Positions 1 through 13,700 of a stretch of DNA of 64,000 nt are shown piece after piece (positions within the stretch are counted from its first letter, which is position 1; every line of letters starts with the position of its first letter). The notes beneath the pieces are model-generated. The model made no database searches. It saw nothing but the letters and a program-made list of their open reading frames with translations, and was not told the origin of the DNA. A program made the translations under genes and the position numbers. The stretch spans positions 5,096,501-5,160,500 of the forward strand of contig NC_062249.1 in NCBI RefSeq assembly GCF_905475465.1, read 5' to 3'. The stretch is from Pieris napi (lineage: Eukaryota; Arthropoda; Insecta; Lepidoptera; Pieridae).

Positions 1-57
1 GAGGTGATACGGATGGTATTCTGTATTCCGCCTGTACGTCCAATGATGAGAGGATTC
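1..57 (+). repeat. End of a dispersed repeat cut by the window edge
   Basis: GAGGTGATACGGATGGTATT and the following CGTCCAATGATGA match 61191-61240 closely, so the window opens inside a copy of the repeat at 61095-61330. Confidence 0.7.
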
Positions 58-216
58 TTTGAAATCTACTCACAACGGAACGGAACAAAATCCTATTAAA
101 TAAAAAATAACGGCGTAATTCCTATTAATTAGATAATACTTTTTTACGTGTGTCCTCCTTTGTTTATTTTCATATTGTAATATAAGGACTAGTACCTTCA
201 TAAGCAGGTTACTCAC

Positions 217-1760
217 TTGTCGGGTTTAAGATCCCGATGCACGATTCCATACGAGTGTAAATACTCCACAGCCAATACTGCCTCAGCGAAGTAATGCCGT
301 GCCATATCAGGCGGAAGTGGCCCTGCGCGCAGTAGAGTTGCGCAGTCGCCGCCTTCCACAAACTCCAGTATGAGACATAAATGGCGTTTCGTCTCGAATG
401 AGCAGTACATTGTTACCTAGAAATATTTACTTAAATTAAAACGTATTATGTAAAAAGTCAATCAAATTCATGTAATAATCGTAAAAAATATCAAAATTAT
501 ATACAGTGTAAATCTCTTTATAACGAATTTCAAGGGACCGTGCATTTTTATTCGTTATAGAGAGTTTTCGTTGTAGGGAGCAACCAATTACCATTTATTT
601 ATTTTGTTATCCTACAGCTAACATAAATTATATATAATAACAAATAGTTGCACTGAACATATAGCCAGAGATGGAATACATAATACATTTAACTACAAAA
701 AGGTTAAAAAATTTACAAAAGGAAACAAACAAATAAAAACTATTCAATACGTTTAACTAAGTGGTACCTAATTTAGCTGTGTAGTATGAGGGTGTAAAAG
801 TGAGGGTATGTACGTGAAGGTGTGAATGTAGGGTATGTTCATGATGCAGGTTAAAAATTTAACCAATTACAATAATTTATAATTTTATTACTATCAATAG
901 GTAGGTATATTATTCTAATCACATATAATACATAACGCTTTTCTTTCAAAGTTTGTTTACGACTGATAATACACGATAGGTGACGGTGGTTCCTACAAGC
1001 AATGTTATCTAAGAATAATGGCACACGTGTTAATGCAATTAACAATAACAAAGGCGAGACGGCTGTTTATGACTTCAGGTGTCTTTCTTAGAAATTTTTG
1101 CACCTCAAAAGGTTGGTTTTGTAAGCTGATTATAAAAACAATTACACTTAAGATGTTGTTGATGTCTAAATATGACAATATTTCTTCGTTATAGAGAATA
1201 GTTGTTGCGTTATAAAGACTGAATTAATGTGTGGGTTTTGTGTTAAATCAAACAAAAGTAACTAATTTTTTCGTTATAAAGAACGACGTTATAAAGAGGT
1301 TACACTGTAGTTTGAAAAATAGATCAGTAAATGTCCGAATAATACGATTGAACTCTATAGAAAGAAAAATGTTAAATATCCACAACTGCAGTGACTATAT
1401 CTAGCTTAGTAGAAAGAACTTACCACAAAAGGATTATCCGCAAAACTTAAAATGTCTCGCTCCGCGAATGCTTGCTCAACTTGATTTCTTAATATTAAAT
1501 TGTTTTTGCTGATTTTTTTCATCGCGTACCTAAAACATAATAAATATTGTACCACTCGTTTCATACCATACAACTTTTGATTTCAAATTGCTAATATTAA
1601 TTATAGTTATTTTAGTTGTTACCTCTGTCGGGTCTGCTTATGTTTGACAAGGTACACGGCTCCATAGGCCCCATTCGAGATCAATTTAATGACCTGGTAG
1701 TCGTTTTCTGACGGGGTACCTCCCCCCACCCCACCGGGGGGTGACGAACGACCTCGGAGC
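217..1760 (-). CDS. MAST: MAST exons 13-15: N-lobe and catalytic loop of the kinase domain
   Basis: These exons (1623-1760, 1424-1529, 217-416) carry the start of the kinase domain. The glycine loop is ISNGAYGAVYL, near residues 473-483. The ATP-binding lysine is in YAMKKI (Lys496), the helix-C glutamate is in AERDIL (Glu515), and the catalytic loop is HRDLKPDN (587-594). The first loop glycine is Asn (SNGAYG), as in other MAST kinases from memory. All catalytic residues visible so far are intact, so an active enzyme is expected. The final visible codon (Asn594) is split across the donor after base 217. The DFG motif and activation loop are outside the window. A pogo-like MITE (504-1307) lies in the intron between the last two exons. 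Confidence 0.93.
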
Positions 1761-4700
1761 CTAAAAAAAAAATTATTTGTCAGTGCTGGAATGGAGTTTA
1801 TTATTTAAAGTCAAATCAGATTTACCATTAATACTGAAGTATTATTAAAAATTTAAGTTAGTTTGATTTTTGAAATTGAAGTTATTTTCTATGTAAGTAT
1901 TGCATAATACAAACTTTGATGGTGACGAGTTCTGTGGCGGCGGCGGAGGTGGTGGGACTGACAACTCGGCGAGAGGATCCTTTGACAAACCCAGCTTATG
2001 AATTATGTATTGAGGGATGTCTGTCGATAAGCCCTAAAACATTTAAACCAATTTTTATTTAGAACTGCCATTTGTCATTGACATTTGATAGAGTAAGTTA
2101 GCGTTAACACTTATGTGTTGTCTTTTTTTTATATATATAACTAGCCGTTTCCCGCCCGCTTTGCTGGGCAAATTAAAATAGGAAATAAATAAATTTTTAT
2201 GTTTTATTATTTTTTTTCATATTTTTATTATTCTTCTTTTTAACTTCCCGCTAAGAAAATTAAGAATTTTCGAAAATCGAGTTTTAACAGATGTTGACGT
2301 TTTGAGGTTCTAGGAAGCCTCCCCGAATGTTTCCGCGGTGAAGTCCGTATGTATAAAGTTTCATAAAAGTAAAACAGCAATAAAAAAATGAAGGAACGTT
2401 GGAATTTAAAAAATAAATAGCCATAAACCATCTAGGAAAAATTTCGCAGTGGTTTAGGCGTGACCCTCAAACGGAGACCATTTTTCTTATAAATAGATAT
2501 AATAGTGGTGCAAACGAGCCTGCGGGACGCCCAAAAAGAGCAGTCATCGCAGTCCATAGACACCCATGTTTAGTGGATGCGTTGCCGGCCTAAATTCGTT
2601 TCATATAATTGTCAACCGTAATTTTCGACTGAAAGGATTTAAGTTTCAAAAAAATTACTGAATTAAACCTACGATACATATCCTTCTATCTGGAAGCTAG
2701 GTATTATGTTACAATACTTGGCGATTAAAAAGAGTGGCGGAAAGTTTCTTGCCAGTTCTTCTTACCCGCTCTACGCCCTTGACTTGCGAACTGGTAGTAA
2801 ATGTAAATTTACAATTAATTTAACTTCTTTTTGGCGATTCATAAGTGTATTTGTTTACCTATATTAATAAAGATAGTTTGAGTTTGAATAAATCTGAAAA
2901 GCACATATTTTCATTTTATTTCAATCAGTCATTAAAATAAAAACAAAAAAACAATTTATACAAATTGTATTTGAAACTATTTTTTTTTAAAACCATTTTG
3001 AATATGTACCTGCAAATGCCGTGCATGTCCCTCTGCTACTTCAAGAAGCCGATAGAATTTTTCAGGATCGAACTCCAGACACTCAAGCAGTCTCGCAGGA
3101 CGAGCCATGGCAAGTGTCAGCCTGGTAACCAAAGGAGCAACTCTACCGCCCGCTTCTGCTGACTTCTCCCGAGTCTATTGAATTTATTTTGTACGTTACA
3201 TTTACGTACTTATTTGTATACGCTGACTACATACATTGAACTTGTTAAAGTTATTTTATTTAAAAAAACAAACTATAAATCATTTGAAAACGTTAAATTT
3301 AAAAAAATGTAAGCAATAGCATTTCCTTAATAAACAATGTATAAGCTACTAGCGGACCCGACAGACTATGTCCTGCATAAAAACTCAAGCCATTAGGATA
3401 TTAAATAAAGTATGAAACTACCGACGGCAGAGCCATTTGCCGGGCTAATTTGTGAATCAAAACCATACAGGGCGCCACCCAAACGGATACAAAAAAAAAT
3501 CATTCAAATCGGTCCAGCCGTTTAAGAGGAGTTCAGTACAAGAACGCATTAGAAAATTTAAGTGGAAAACCTTTTGTTTTCATATCTAATGTCAGATAAT
3601 TTAAAAATCTAATTTAAAATAAGGCCAAATTAAAGTAATGTTCACCATCCAGAGCACCATCTCTGAACACCTTTAAAAATAGATTAGATAGTTTCTCCAA
3701 ATCTAAAAATACACGCGCATCAGCTTATTAAGCTGCTAGTGTATTATATACATAATAATAATAATAATGTTATAATAAAATTTGTCATCAACAATATTTA
3801 CCTCAGCAAGCAGCCTGTCCAAACTATCACCCATGTCATAGAAGTAACTGCTTGTTACCTGCCTCGACTCAGACTTGTGAAGACAATCACGGGCCATCTC
3901 TAAAACCTGTCAAAAATATAAATAAGTTTTAAAAAAATCTAACTAATACGAATAAAAAAATGTCATCAAAAGTTTCAAGAGTGTTACAGTATAATTTTTG
4001 TGCAAAATACTAGGTGTATTTATATTTCACGCAAATAATTAAAGCCGTCATAATAATTTATAAGATATCAAAGCAATAATGAAACAACAAATTCTTAAAA
4101 CCATGTGGGAATATTTTGGTTCAAAATCAGACCACCCTTATCAATTTGCGATATTTGTTTTAAATTTAAAATAAGTTGAATAAGTTAAATTGAATGAATT
4201 GCTATATTAAAAGAGTACCGAGAGTTTTTTACGCCGGCTATTCTCTCGGCCTAAACCTTCCGTCTTCTTTGCCGATGAGTAGAGATGTCTACCGATTCAA
4301 ATTTAAAGACGTGGAATAAGTGATACCTGTATCTTATATTCCATAATAAAGTTCTTTAAGAAAGTCAATAAAATAACATCTACAAATATGTTGGTACCTG
4401 TCGTTGAACGAATCTTTCTATCGGCGGCCGGTCAGGCTTCTTATCAAGTTCAGTCAACTCGTCTATTAGAGACCGTAATCTAGAACAGACATTAAAAATA
4501 AATTAAGGTTCTTAATGAAATAATATTTATTATATTAGTTACAACTTAGTTAACAACTAAACTTAACCATCATAAACATTGTTTTATCTAAAAAAATTTA
4601 TAGGTAGTATTCTTCAACCTCTTTTCACCACTTTTTATTATCTTTTTATTATTCTAGGTTATCGAGGAATCGATTTTTAGTTCGTATAAATAATGCACAG

Positions 4701-7700
4701 ATAACTTATCTTAGAAATTATAAAAGAAAATAAAACAGCTATAAACGGGTCGCGATTATTATTAAAAAATTCGTGTCGCATACTTTTTATCCAAAATCTT
4801 AATATATATAAATTACGTGTCACGTTGTTTGTCCGCTATGGACTCCTAAACTACTTAAACGATTTCAATCAAATTTGCCCATCGTGTGCAGTTCGATCTA
4901 ACTTAAAAGATAGGATAGCTTACATCTCAATTTATACCCGCAATATTACTTTAATGCAAATTATTTGTTTATCATTTGACAGTCACAATTCTAACAGATG
5001 GCGCTGTCTTGAAAGTACCAACGCTTCACATAAGCTACAATTTAAAGGCATAACCACCAAAAAAGCATGGCGGTCCCCATGGCTGGTGTTCTCCTACAGT
5101 TTCCCTTGAATAGTTTGCTACTATGTAATATAACAAAAACCTTAGCCACAGCAACGCTTGGCCGGTCTGCTAGTCATTGATAAAAAGTTTACACAGTGAC
5201 TTGTACACCCTTAGTCTTCGTCTCTAATGTATGTTTCGTTATAATTTTTCTTAATATATTAGTAGGTGATCAGCCTTCTGTGCCTGCCACACTAAGGTAT
5301 GCAGGATCCATGATGTTTTTCTTCACCGTACGAGCGAGTGTTAATCGATCTACGATCTCAAGTTTGAGAGGCGAGTCGCCACTAGTTAAACACCGCTAAG
5401 CAGTGTTATCATAGATATTCAGATGATTATATATTGATATATGATACATATATCTGAATTTTATTTTCTACCATCATACTCATTATCACAGTTGAACAAT
5501 AATTCTAACCCCCAAACTCTGTAATAATCGTGTAAAGATTTCAAATAGGTCTAGATCCCTCCTTAGTAACGTAAATTCCATACATCCTCCTTAAACTTAT
5601 TTTGTATTTCTTGATAATAATTAAACTAATTAACTAATTAATCATTAACATACTTATCATTCATAGCCCTTTGAGCAGCCGGAAATCGTGCGGCGAACAA
5701 CGCAGACATCGCTGTCACTGCATCTTCTCGAGATCCATCTGATCCCACACTACCACCCCCTGGTGAGCGGGATGGTGAACTAAAAACAATTTGATTATAA
5801 ACTAGAAAAAAATATTTTTTAAGTATTACCGGTAAATAATGGAACGGAACGAAAATGAGCAGTCGTATATCGTACGTAAACAATGACCGCAATTCCTCTC
5901 AGTTCTTGAAGCGACACATGTTTGATATTAAAAAATAATACTCACAAGTAAGGGCGATCATATTCGTATTTTCCTCCCGCAACTTATGTTCTATCATCAA
6001 AAGCATTTTTCTAATAACAATAGTTTAAACCAAAAAGTATAAAAAATCGTACAATGTAATGAATAAGTAAACGAGCGTATTTAGGATTGTCATTATATTA
6101 TTTTAGTATCTCATTCCTACAACATTTTATAGACATCAAACCTTAGACTTCGGCTTCGAACGCGTCGTGGTATATTCCGAGGCGAGGGGGAATGCGGGGG
6201 TGAAGCAGGGCGAGGGACGGGGCCACTTCCACCGCTGTCTGACAGTGATGCCCAGTTCATACCACTGCCTTGCGAGCTGCTGTAAGGGTAAATATATAAA
6301 GGCTTCAAAAGATAGACAAGAGATAAGTAGGCGAAAGTAAGTTTTATAAGATAAAGTCATAAGAGCCAAGCGGGTAAAAATGCTTACTTGAGCGAATTCT
6401 GATGTTGATGGCAATGGGGGCAGTGCGCGCGCGGCGTTGGATCGCACGGAGCTTGCACGGCCAGCAGTCGCTCTTGGGACGAGCATTGTGACTGCAACAA
6501 GGGTATAGTACTGATAATAGGCAGATGAAATATTTGACATGCCAACTAAAAAATAAAATTCCCTACAATAAATTCTAAGTAAATCGTATAAACACATACA
6601 TAAAAAAAACCAAAAAAAAAAATTAATTTAAATCACTAGATACAACCTTAATTTTCAATGGTTCACTAAAATTTAAGTCATATGTTTTATAACTTTTATT
6701 TTATAATCTATATATATAAAAAGAAAATGGTGTTCGTTTGAGGCTCTTTCGCGCTTAAACCACTGATCGTATCGACATGAAACTACCACTATTCGATGCG
6801 AAATTTTTCCTAGATGGTTTATGGCGATTTATTTTTTTAATTCCAACGTTCCTTCATTTTTTTATTTCTGTTTTACTTTTATGAAAATTTTTCCCGCTAA
6901 TAAAAACAAAAGAGGCTTCCTAGAACCTCTAAACGTCAACATCTGTTAAAAACTCGATTTTCGAAATATTTCAATTTTCTTAGCGGGAAGTTAAAAAGAA
7001 GAATAATAAAAATATGAAAAAAAATTAAATAATGAAACATAAAATTTATTTTAATTCGTCCAGCAAAGAGGGCGCGAAACGGCTAGTCTATCTATATAAT
7101 ATATACATATAATGAAAATGGTCTACTACTATTATGATATTTACGAATATTATGTATGGGATTATAGAAAAGTTTTGTTTTTAGACTTTTTCACTCAATT
7201 TTTTTAATTTTTCTTCCGTAAGAACCATCCTCGTACTTCAAAGAATATTATAAAAAAGAATTGGCCAAATCAGTCAAGCCGTTTTCATGTTATGTCGTGA
7301 CAACGGAAAACGGGTTTCATTTTTATATATATATAAGATTATATTGTTTTGTGGCTTGTGTTTAAAATATTTCTTTCTATAAAATTATGTCAGCCATTTC
7401 AGTTAAAACAACTAGATAAATTATAACAAAATTAATGGGGTCAATGCTTCAACAAAATTATTCGTTGCTAAACGTGTTAAATATTAAATCACGACTCCAC
7501 GAGTAACGAACGATCTGAGTGCTTTCACTATAGCTGTGGGTAATTGGAACATCGCAAAGTATAATAGCATAGTCTTCGGAAAATATACAAAAATGATGGA
7601 AAGTCGAAGGGCAAAAAATAATAACCAGCACACAATACAGTTTTAAAGAACACACGATATATTATGATCAGACCAATAACTAAGCGATGATGATCAGTCA

Positions 7701-10700
7701 TTTTCTTTTAATGTATTTTTTATCTACCCACATAAAAAGTACTACTTGTGCTTAAAGAGAAAAGAATTAGGATGACCGCATTTTATTTCAAATCATATTG
7801 TCATACTACAGCGGAAGCAAGAATTAATTTTTTTTCCGAGAACGTGATTCATTGCGTGAACTTCCCGAAAACAATTAGTCACAAATATTGATCGTGGCTA
7901 TAAGAGGAGCGTGTGACACTCGCTGCCGCTTAGCTTTAATGAATACTTCAAAACTGGCTCTAAAGACAAATAATAGAAATAATTATTCAGTGCATATCCC
8001 TGATTGGTGATATATCTATAGCATCTATAATCTAAAAATAAATATATCTATGGATCTATGGCATCAACCTTAACTGTTGGTAACAAATCAATATTTTTTT
8101 TTATATAATACGAATATTTCACTACCCAACGGGACGCCCATAAAGGGCTGTTATAGCAGCCCATGCAGACCACCTTTAGTGGCTTTTGAGGAAGGATTAT
8201 GCTATTATTTTAAACAATTGAAGGTCGTATCTTCCAGGAAGACTCCTGCCGATAGTCGACTCAACAGTGCGCAAAAGAAAATGACTAGTGATGCGGAGAA
8301 AGACATCCAGCCATCAAGGTGAGAATGAAATTTAGAGATACTACAGCTTCTACGGTGATGAAACAAGCCGGGATGATCAACCCAAACAACTCTTCAGAAC
8401 ACTTCATAGTACACTAATAACAATATAATGTTTAATCTAAAATAAAATGGTGACAATCGGTTACAAGGTAAAATAAATAACAAATGCATGTACCATGTGG
8501 TTGTTTTATCACTAGTTAGTATCCAGTTTTAAACAAAAACACACAAAAGATAACATAATCAGATTGCGGTGAAATGACATTGAAAAAATCGCTTGCATTT
8601 AAAAAAAATATTCCTAAGTAAATAATAAAGGTATGATAAGCAATGCTGTTAATGATTAATCCTTGATAAAAATTATTAATGAATACATAGCACTGTTCTA
8701 TTACTTTCTTCCGGGTTTAAATTAATTGATTTTGACACTCATTTATAATATGAAGCTAACCTAAGAGTCAGTCAGACTGGAACATCGATAGGTTAATTTT
8801 ATAAAATATTAATGAATAATGAAAGGAGAGTCCTTTTTATAGAGCACACAGTTCCAAAGTTTTCACGACATCAACAGGACATATTAAAATAAATATAAAT
8901 TAATTTATCCACCACAAACAACCTTCTGTTTGAAATACCACATTAAAATCGCCTATTTTGTGGCGTCAGTAATAAAACATGTTACATAACAACTTTATAT
9001 CAATAAAACAAGACGTTTTATTGATGTTTTTCCTCTTTTCTAATAGTCGGTTAAAATAACGCGTCGTTACGATAAGTGCCATCCTTATCTAATATATCAC
9101 AAACCATAAATCAAATAAACGACCTATTCATCGTTTATAATTTTTATTTAAATTGTTCACGTACTGTTTAACATCGGATTATCGTATCATCACAAATGTA
9201 CTAACATCCCCTTTTAATCTTTACATACTAGTTACAAATAAATAAAAATAATAATAATAATAAATTTTAATATCGCTACAATAACTATCACCGCAGTGTT
9301 GGCCTAGTGGCTTCAGCGTGCGATTCTCACCCCTGAAGTCGTAGGTTCGATCCCCGGCCTTGCACCAATGGACATTCTATGTGCGCATTTAACATTCGCT
9401 CGAACGGTGAAGGAAAACATCGTGAGGAAACCGGCTTGCCTTAGACCCAAAAAGTCACAGGCACAGGTGGCTGATCACCTACTTGCCTATTACATTGCCA
9501 AATGATCATGAAACAGATACAGAAATCTGAGGCCCAGACCTAAAATGGTTATAGCGCCATTGATGTTATGTTATAACTATCGCTGTTAATGTCATTTTTT
9601 CCTAGTATATAATACATTCGATCTTTATGCATACTGCATTATATTAGGTAATGCACATTTTAATCAAATTGGCCGTGTGCACTGATCGGGCTCTTTCTAC
9701 TTGTATTACGTCTATCTTAATACATTGCTAGAGAGAGGGAAAAAATACACCAATACTAACCGAAAGACTTGAGCTCCCTGGTGTTGTGCCGTATCCAGAC
9801 GATGGTAGCGATGCTACAGACCACCTTCTGCCGTCTCTGAAAAGTTTCATATACAGAAGTATGCATTATATATTATGTACAAACTAATAGCCATGTGAAA
9901 GACGTATCTTGTAGACTATCACGTACTTTGAAGATATTGTTAGCCCTCCCATAGTTAGTCTTTGACTAACCTTCTGAAAAGGGCACATATTCGGTGTATT
10001 AATTTAGTTAACGAATTACATAGGTTAACGGACCATTCATTGTCCGTTGAGTGAACTGTCAAAAGTTCTATTATTTGATAGTGCCTATAGTAGTTAGTTT
10101 TTTGTATTTTTATATTATGTAATTTTGTTTTTCCTAATTAATTTCGTATGTTTTTTTTTTTAGTTTCGTCTGTAAATTTTATTCACTTATTATGCACTCT
10201 TGTCAATTTAGGGTCGCCTGTTAGGGCAGGAGTGTGTTTATAAATAAATATATGTAAAAGTTATGGAAATCGTTTTATGACAAAAACTAATATTTTTGAA
10301 TTTTTTCCAATTTGTTTACCGGATGAAGCATGCTTTTATCTAAACAAAATTGAACTCTCTTTGACACTAAGTGAGAAATTAATTTACATTTAATTGAATT
10401 CTGACGTCATTCAGTCACACAGGGAACTTCCTTTCCGTACTAAAATTGTACACTGTATAGTATAGAATATAAGAAACTGTTATCTATCTAGAGTCACTAG
10501 GAAATTAATAAGACACTATCTAAGTTGTCAACTCTGAGGTTCAATCGTAAAACTCTGCCCTTCCTTCCTAATGTACTACATACTTATAAACTGTATCAAA
10601 TACCGCGTCATATTTAAAAACCCACACATAAATATAACACAGAGGTTCTGGGATCGATTTCAAGTGTACCTACTGCGCGAACTCCATCGGTTAAATTTAC

Positions 10701-13700
10701 TGGACTTCCCACGCTATCATAATATGAAACTACTAAATTACGTACATAAACGACATCACTATAAGTTTGACAACGTATTCTCTAAAGACTGCGTATAATA
10801 TTGTTATAAAGAATCTTAATTAGCGCATAACCAATAACAATTTTCATACAAACACTTTACGCAGAAGCTTTTAATATGTATAACCAAACTTACGTCAGAT
10901 CTCGGTAATTATCTAAGTTCAGATTTAAGACTAGGACGAAGAGTGTTTTGCAAATGATTTATTGTAATGTATTTTTTTATAATGACCACCAATTGAGGCA
11001 TATATGTCACCGTAAAATTGTAAAAACCGTTAGATTGTAATCTATCTCGCGAGATTATAAACTGTCGAAAGATTGTGAGCCTCAGCGTACTGCTTACAAT
11101 TTAACGTATTATTATTCGTGTTTACAATTTTACGTTAACATATACAAAAATCAATATTATCCCATGGGTACAATTTAAGTTAATATAAACATACTCACAT
11201 GTCCTTACTCCTAATCGCAAAAGACATGCAAACGTAAGACACGATTAGAAAAACGAGTTGGCGACTCAGGCGCATTCCGACGGGAACATCAACAAATAAA
11301 AATATCCCGGAATTTATGTTGTTGCAATGCATTGAGTATTTCTGCTCTTAACTATATAAATACACCTACATATTATCTTACAGAGAGAACACATATTTGG
11401 AAAAGAATGATGACCCTAAACTGATCCTTCAAAATGTATAGTACCTTCAGTAGATACAATACGCAATTATGATTACTAATTATTACTAAATCAATGCGTG
11501 GAACGCATGTCAAAAAAACTCAAGTTTATTCTTAACTTCGGCGGTATAATGTGGACTCAATTTTCACGCTTAGAGGTGTTTGTGAGTAATGTTCAGGGGC
11601 TATGGTGATTAATTAAAAATAAACTCCATCAAGCCATACAAATAACTTTTGCGAGGGCGAATTTCAATAAGATTGTAAGGTATCATTTCCTAAGACTGAA
11701 GGCAGCTATTATAATGTACAAAATCAATAAAAGAAATCTTGGCTCAAACTGTGGGCCTTCTTAGCTATCTAGGCCCTAGACAGCCTTTTCACTTGTACCG
11801 ACTCGTTTGGCAACATACGCGATAGTGTTGCCAATTTCTACATGATAAGCTCTATGATCCTATGTAAACTCACGCATGTCACTTTTGTATGTAAAACAAT
11901 CTTTAAAATTATCTGTGTCCCGCAGTTTCACTCGCGTTAATGTAAATGTAATAATGCGAACGTAACGTGGTCACCCTCTACCATAAATGTAACAAACTTT
12001 TTAGATTTTTGTATATTAAGTAGATATTCAAAGCACCAAAAACTACTTACAGGTCCTTCCCCCGTTTAACGCTAGATGACAGTAGGGCGTGATGCAACGG
12101 ATGGGCGTGGTGCGCGTGCCAGCGGGGCCCTTCTGCCGGAGACAGAGGTCCTGTACCTGGAGAACTACACCGCCCTGACCCAACCTGAAGTAAAAATATG
12201 TCATAACCATAAAAAATAGCGTTTACCCTTTAACAAGGACAAAGGTCAACTAAAGTTGTATATCTCACACTTAAACTAGCGAACAACTGGACAGCTAATA
12301 CAGAAATCATAGAGAGAGATCAGTTTCTTGTTATCTTCTATACCTACCAACTACGGATGCTACATTTTATTTTTATTACGTAAGCCAGATAAACATGCAA
12401 AGTGGACGGACAGCTTTAGCGAGTCGAGAAACCAGCTACACCATCCAATAGACTGGTCTCAAAGATTTCACTTGCATTCTGAGACGAGACTCATTTGATA
12501 ATAACTTTTGAATAACGATAACTAAAGTGTTACGTATTTTGAATTTACTCAGATAGTTCGCGTGTTTAAATATAAATCACATTATTTATATTTATTTTTT
12601 TCGACATATGTAACAGGCGTTTAAAAACCTTACTCTTACACCTTGTGATGAGTGTCTGTGCTAGCTAATGGAGCTTGGAGCACACACATTGAAAATAATA
12701 AGTGTGAGTCTAGACATTGAACGATCCCAAATTCCGGAGGTGGACGCCACAGCTACAAAGGTGTATTAATTTAAAATACGTCGTAATTATCTATGTAAAA
12801 GTGTAGTACCAACATTAACGCGGGTAAATGACAGTATCTTATGAATATGTTTGATTTGAAACATCGCCCTCTACATTACACAGCATTACGCGTATCCTTC
12901 GAAAAATCCCAGGCCCGAAAGGCAGCGACAAATTTAAACAGCTAAAGCTGTTAGAGAAAGCTAGCTTAAAATCAACGGACAGGACATCCTATTCACAACG
13001 ATTCTCACATATCCACTATATTTTAAGCATTAGAAATTAGAAAACGTAAATTAAAGTTTTATGTAATTAAACTTAATTATCTTCATGTCCGTTTCTCAAT
13101 TTGTATCTTATTAGGCATGTATATATTACGTTTACTCTGTATTTTCGTTCTCAATAATTTCAATATTTTATATGTATGTTTTTGTAGAAGGTAAGAAATG
13201 TAAAAAATAAATAAATAAATATAAGTAAAACGTTTTAAGTGGTATTTTCTATGAATATATCTATATATATATATATATATACGCTCCTCTTTTAGATTTA
13301 TTTATATGGAATTACGACTGTTTCATTTCCAAACACACTTATATAATATTGAGAAATTATATTTTGTTTGTGAAATTAATAAGTAACACACATTTCGATA
13401 CTATGGGAGGCTAAAATAAGTCTTGTGAACTATATTGGTATGGTATATATTTAGTACATTTTATATTAAATCAAATTTACGTGTGACAAGAGATTTATAC
13501 CTGCAATGTTATCACGGTCAGAGATATATTAAGATCTCATTTAAATGTTTTAATGTCCATAAATGTTTATCTAATATCCATCTACTAGTTTTTGCTATAC
13601 CTTGATGCGGTTCTTGACATCTATGAGTCACGATAGACTCCTAACCTTCAAGTACATTGTGGTATAATTTAAATCGAGTTCATCGATTTTGTTCTTTTTT

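Noticed and set aside
6136..6597. 153-codon minus-strand frame read as one protein
   Set aside because: It runs through two MAST exons and the intron between them in a frame that is not the MAST frame; splicing gives the conserved linker instead.
9299..9365. Possible tRNA gene (A and B boxes)
   Set aside because: The cloverleaf is poor, and the boxes are the head of a SINE with a defined body and target duplication.
10571..10798. 75-codon plus-strand frame
   Set aside because: No motif, no splice context, inside a MAST intron.
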